From positions 1-52,111 of the forward strand of contig DIGA01000087.1 of NCBI GenBank assembly GCA_002419365.1: 52,111 bases of DNA. The letters are read 5' to 3'. Shown here piece after piece: positions 49,651 through 52,111 of the stretch. The first letter of the stretch is position 1. Every line of letters starts with the position of its first letter. Position numbers and translations under genes: made by a program. This DNA is from Mageeibacillus sp. UBA5734 (lineage in GTDB: Bacteria > Bacillota > Clostridia > Saccharofermentanales > UBA5734). The notes below the pieces were generated by a model that saw only the letters and a program-made list of their open reading frames with translations, did not search any database and was not told the DNA's origin.

Positions 49651-50579
49651 AGCATTTCATCAGTTTGAATGATCCCACCACCGAGGAAATCCTCGATCTG
49701 CTCGACCTGGCCGACAAGCTCAAAGCCGATGTCAAGGCCGGACGGCCGCACCCGATCCTCCAGGGAAAGACCCTGGGCCTGATCTTTGCCAAGTCCTCCA
49801 CCCGGACCCGGGTCTCCTTTGAAGTCGGCATGTACCAGCTCGGCGGCCACGCCCTCTTCCTGTCCAGCCAGGACATCCAGCTCGGCCGCGGCGAGTCGAT
49901 CGAAGACACCGCCCAGGTCATGTCCCGCTATCTCGATGGCATCATGATCCGGACCTTCGCCCACCAGGACGTCCTCGACCTGGCACGTTTTGGCACCATC
50001 CCGATCATCAATGGCCTGACCGACCTGATGCACCCCTGCCAGGTCCTGGCCGACCTGCAGACGATCCGCGAGCACAAGGGCCAGCTCAAGGGCCTGAAAA
50101 TGGCCTATCTCGGCGACGGCAACAACATGGCCGTCTCCCTCATGCACGGTGCGGCCAAGGTCGGCATGGATATCGCCGTCGCCACCCCGCCCGCCTATGC
50201 CTGTGACGCAGCCAGCGTAGCCGAAGCCCAGGCGACCGCCGCCCAGACCGGTGCCAAGGTCATCATGACGGAAGACCCGCGCCTGGCCATCCAGGACGCC
50301 GATGTGGTCTATACCGACACCTGGGTCAGCATGGGCCAGGAGTCCGAAAAAGCTGAAAAGGTCAAGCAGTTCAGTGCCTACCAGGTCAATCGCGAGCTCA
50401 TGGCCCTGGCCAAACCCGACGCCATCTTCATGCACTGCCTGCCAGCCTACCGCGGCTACGAAGTCACCGCCGAGGTCATCGACGGCCCGCAGTCAGTCAT
50501 CTTCGACGAAGCCGAAAACCGCCTCCATGCCCAGAAGGCCGTGCTTGTCCGCCTGCTCGCGCCAGACTACAAAGGCTGA
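49647..50579 (+). CDS. argF: Ornithine carbamoyltransferase
   Basis: A 310-residue enzyme making citrulline from ornithine and carbamoyl phosphate. The carbamoyl-phosphate site is STRTR (51-55), with HPCQVLADLQTI in the middle and the ornithine-binding HCLPAYRGYEV near the end. GDGNNMAVSLMHGAAKVGMD is the second-domain hinge. It starts within the argD stop (ATGA overlap). Position in a biosynthetic cluster favours the anabolic over the catabolic role. Confidence 0.96.
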   Translation: MKHFISLNDPTTEEILDLLDLADKLKADVKAGRPHPILQGKTLGLIFAKSSTRTRVSFEVGMYQLGGHALFLSSQDIQLGRGESIEDTAQVMSRYLDGIMIRTFAHQDVLDLARFGTIPIINGLTDLMHPCQVLADLQTIREHKGQLKGLKMAYLGDGNNMAVSLMHGAAKVGMDIAVATPPAYACDAASVAEAQATAAQTGAKVIMTEDPRLAIQDADVVYTDTWVSMGQESEKAEKVKQFSAYQVNRELMALAKPDAIFMHCLPAYRGYEVTAEVIDGPQSVIFDEAENRLHAQKAVLVRLLAPDYKG

Positions 50580-50593
50580 GCACCCAGCCACGC

Positions 50594-51067
50594 ATGCACG
50601 CAGACATCACCTTCCGCCAAGCCGTCCCGGCTGACAGCGCCGAGCTTCTCAAACTGATCCAGTGGGCGATGCAGGTCTATGCCGCCAAATCCGGCATCAC
50701 CACGCCCCTGGATGCCTTTTCCGAAACCGTATCCGATCTCGAGCAGCACATCGCCCGAGATCACGTCATCGTTGCCGAGCACAAACACACCCTGATCGGC
50801 ACCGTCCGCTTGGTCCGGCTCAGTCTGGACCGGGCTTATTTCACCCGCTTCGCGGTCCATCCCCACCTGCAGCAAACCGGAGTCGGCCGCCTGTTGTACC
50901 AGGCCGCCGAGGCCTGGCTGCTGGGCCAGGGCTTCCGGACCGTCGAGCTCCACACCGCCCTGACCAACGAGACCCTCGTCACCTTCTACCAGTCGCGCGG
51001 ATTCGTCCTGGTCGAGACCGATACCAGCCGCGGCTACCCGAGGGGCTTGTTTCGCAAAGCGCTGTGA
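50594..51067 (+). CDS. GNAT-family N-acetyltransferase in the arg operon
   Basis: A 157-residue acetyl-CoA-dependent acetyltransferase. Motif A is read at FTRFAVHPHLQQTGVGRLLYQ, with QxxGxG binding the CoA pyrophosphate; motif B follows at LVTFYQSRGFVLVETDTS. It starts 14 bases after argF on the same strand and probably shares its transcript. The window has no argA or argJ, so it could supply N-acetylglutamate, as short stand-alone synthases do in some bacteria; the sequence is not close enough to those to claim this. Amine, peptide or protein acetylation are equally possible. Confidence 0.85.
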   Translation: MHADITFRQAVPADSAELLKLIQWAMQVYAAKSGITTPLDAFSETVSDLEQHIARDHVIVAEHKHTLIGTVRLVRLSLDRAYFTRFAVHPHLQQTGVGRLLYQAAEAWLLGQGFRTVELHTALTNETLVTFYQSRGFVLVETDTSRGYPRGLFRKAL

Positions 51068-51092
51068 AAAGACGCTCTAGGCACCCCCGCTT

Positions 51093-52079
51093 CTACCAGA
51101 GCGGCTCGACATCCTCCCTGATGTATTTCTCGTAGATTTGCCTGACAGCATTCATTTGCTCAGGCGTCAGGGGCGGCAGCAGCGAGGCGCCGGTATTGGC
51201 CGTGATCTGCGAAAAATGGCTGGCACCGGGGATCACGCAGCTGACGGCATCAAACATCAGGATCCAGCGCAGGGCCAGCTGCGGCAGCAGACCAGTTCCG
51301 CCAAACAAGGCCTTGAGCTCCTCGACAGCCTGCAAGCCGCGCTCATAGTTGACACCGGCAAAGGTTTCGCCTTTATCGAACAACTCGCCGTTGCGGTTGA
51401 AGAACCGGTGGTCTTCCTTGGCAAAGACACTGTCCCGGCTGAACTTCCCGGTCAACAGGCCGCTGGCCAGGGGCACCCGGACGATCACACCGACATCCTT
51501 CGCCTCGGCCGCCGCAAAAAAGGCATCCGCGGGCTTCTGCCGGAACATGTTGAAGATGATCTGAACCGTGGACAGACCGTCGTATTCGATGGCCATCAGG
51601 GCTTCCTCGACCTTCTCGACACTCACCCCATAGTGGAGGATTTTCCCCTCCCGTTTCAGCTCGGCCAGGGCGGCGAAAACATCCGCCCGGGCATAGACCT
51701 CGGTCGGCGGGCAATGCAGCTGGATCAGGTCCAGCGTCTCGAGGCCCATATTCGTCAGGCTGTCGTGGACAAAGCGCCGGATATTCTCCCGGTTATACCC
51801 CGCCGCAGTATGCGGATTCAGGCGACGCCCGCATTTGGTCGCGATATAGACCTTTTCAGGCCGCGACTTGACGACTCTGGCGACAGCCTTCTCACTGCGG
51901 CCATTGCCATAGCCATCCGCCGTATCGAAAAAATTGATCCCCTGGTCGATCGCCTGGTTCAGGGTTTCATCCGCGGTCCGGTCATCAAAATCCGAGCCCC
52001 AGCGTCCGCCGATCTGCCAGGTCCCCAGAGACACCTCCGAAACCATCATGCCAGTCTTGCCAAGTTTGCGGTAATTCAT
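51093..52079 (-). CDS. Aldo/keto reductase
   Basis: A 328-residue NADPH-dependent oxidoreductase with a TIM-barrel fold. The catalytic tetrad can be read as D and Y in FFDTADGYGNGRSE, K in YIATKCGRR and H in IQLHCPP. The C-terminal cofactor region has VIPGASHFSQI. The frame is open from a TTG at 52085, but the ATG at 52079 has GGAGG seven bases upstream. The substrate is unknown. It converges with the arg operon; a short CGCTCT/AGAGCG repeat at the junction lacks a T-run. Confidence 0.92.
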   Translation of the reverse strand: MNYRKLGKTGMMVSEVSLGTWQIGGRWGSDFDDRTADETLNQAIDQGINFFDTADGYGNGRSEKAVARVVKSRPEKVYIATKCGRRLNPHTAAGYNRENIRRFVHDSLTNMGLETLDLIQLHCPPTEVYARADVFAALAELKREGKILHYGVSVEKVEEALMAIEYDGLSTVQIIFNMFRQKPADAFFAAAEAKDVGVIVRVPLASGLLTGKFSRDSVFAKEDHRFFNRNGELFDKGETFAGVNYERGLQAVEELKALFGGTGLLPQLALRWILMFDAVSCVIPGASHFSQITANTGASLLPPLTPEQMNAVRQIYEKYIREDVEPLW

Positions 52080-52111
52080 AAGCAACCCTCCTCGTATATT
52101 AGATTTATAGC

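Noticed and set aside
51072..51098. CGCTCT/AGAGCG repeat between the GNAT gene and the aldo/keto reductase as a bidirectional terminator
   Set aside because: The stem is short, the loop long, and no T-run follows in either direction.

Overview
This 52 kb window is GC-rich and reads as a chromosome segment of an anaerobic, fermentative Firmicute, most likely a member of the Clostridia. The evidence is: a complete S10-spc-alpha ribosomal operon in Gram-positive order, with adk-map-KOW-infA-rpmJ inside it; zinc-ribbon ('C+') forms of S4, S14, L24 and L36; strong GGAGG ribosome-binding sites; pyruvate formate-lyase; [FeFe]-hydrogenase maturases; ECF vitamin transport; and Hsp33. No rRNA or tRNA gene, CRISPR array, prophage or intact insertion sequence was found. 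Genus cannot be assigned from the sequence alone.

Layout. (1) 1-3249, plus strand: a promoter, a ZTP (pfl-motif) riboswitch whose 3' conserved element is also the left arm of a terminator, then pflB and pflA. (2) 3291-6078, minus: biotin transporter bioY, a PAS-GGDEF diguanylate cyclase with its own promoter, and bifunctional birA. (3) 6429-9183, plus: TM1266-type hydrogenase regulator, hydG and hydE (hydF and the hydrogenase itself are not in the window). (4) 9201-13602, minus: an unusual sensory cassette made of a sugar-type binding lipoprotein, a small HTH protein derived from an IS630-type transposase, a YesM/LytS-type histidine kinase and an AraC-type response regulator. (5) 13772-17975, minus: a small zinc-ribbon protein, cyclophilin, pncB, truA and a ROK glucokinase whose promoter carries a LacI-family-like palindrome. 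(6) 18054-20668, minus: ecfT and a single gene in which both ECF ATPases are fused.

(7) 20771-36992, minus: rpsJ to rplQ, 30 genes, driven by a clear promoter at 37298-37326 and closed by a terminator at 20687-20723. Nearly every spacer longer than about 60 bases inside it holds an inverted repeat. (8) 37399-45900, minus: a CdaR-type regulator, ftsE-ftsX-murein hydrolase activator, a terminator, then ctpA, a methyltransferase and hslO leading into the S10 promoter; upstream of these sits a stand-alone multi-sugar ABC ATPase. (9) 46308-51067, plus: argC-argB-argD-argF and a GNAT acetyltransferase, behind a leader with hairpins, a U-tract and a short ORF. (10) 51093-52079, minus: an aldo/keto reductase.

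How it fits together. Pfl supplies acetyl-CoA and formate; ZTP signals shortage of 10-formyl-tetrahydrofolate, so the riboswitch links one-carbon supply to Pfl. BioY, EcfA and EcfT can together form a biotin importer, with BirA both using and sensing biotin. FtsEX, the M23/coiled-coil protein and CtpA form a cell-wall remodelling group. The most unusual elements are the duplicated hairpin in the ZTP aptamer, the binding-protein/HTH/kinase/regulator cassette, the fused ECF ATPases, the intercistronic hairpins of the ribosomal operon and the argC leader.
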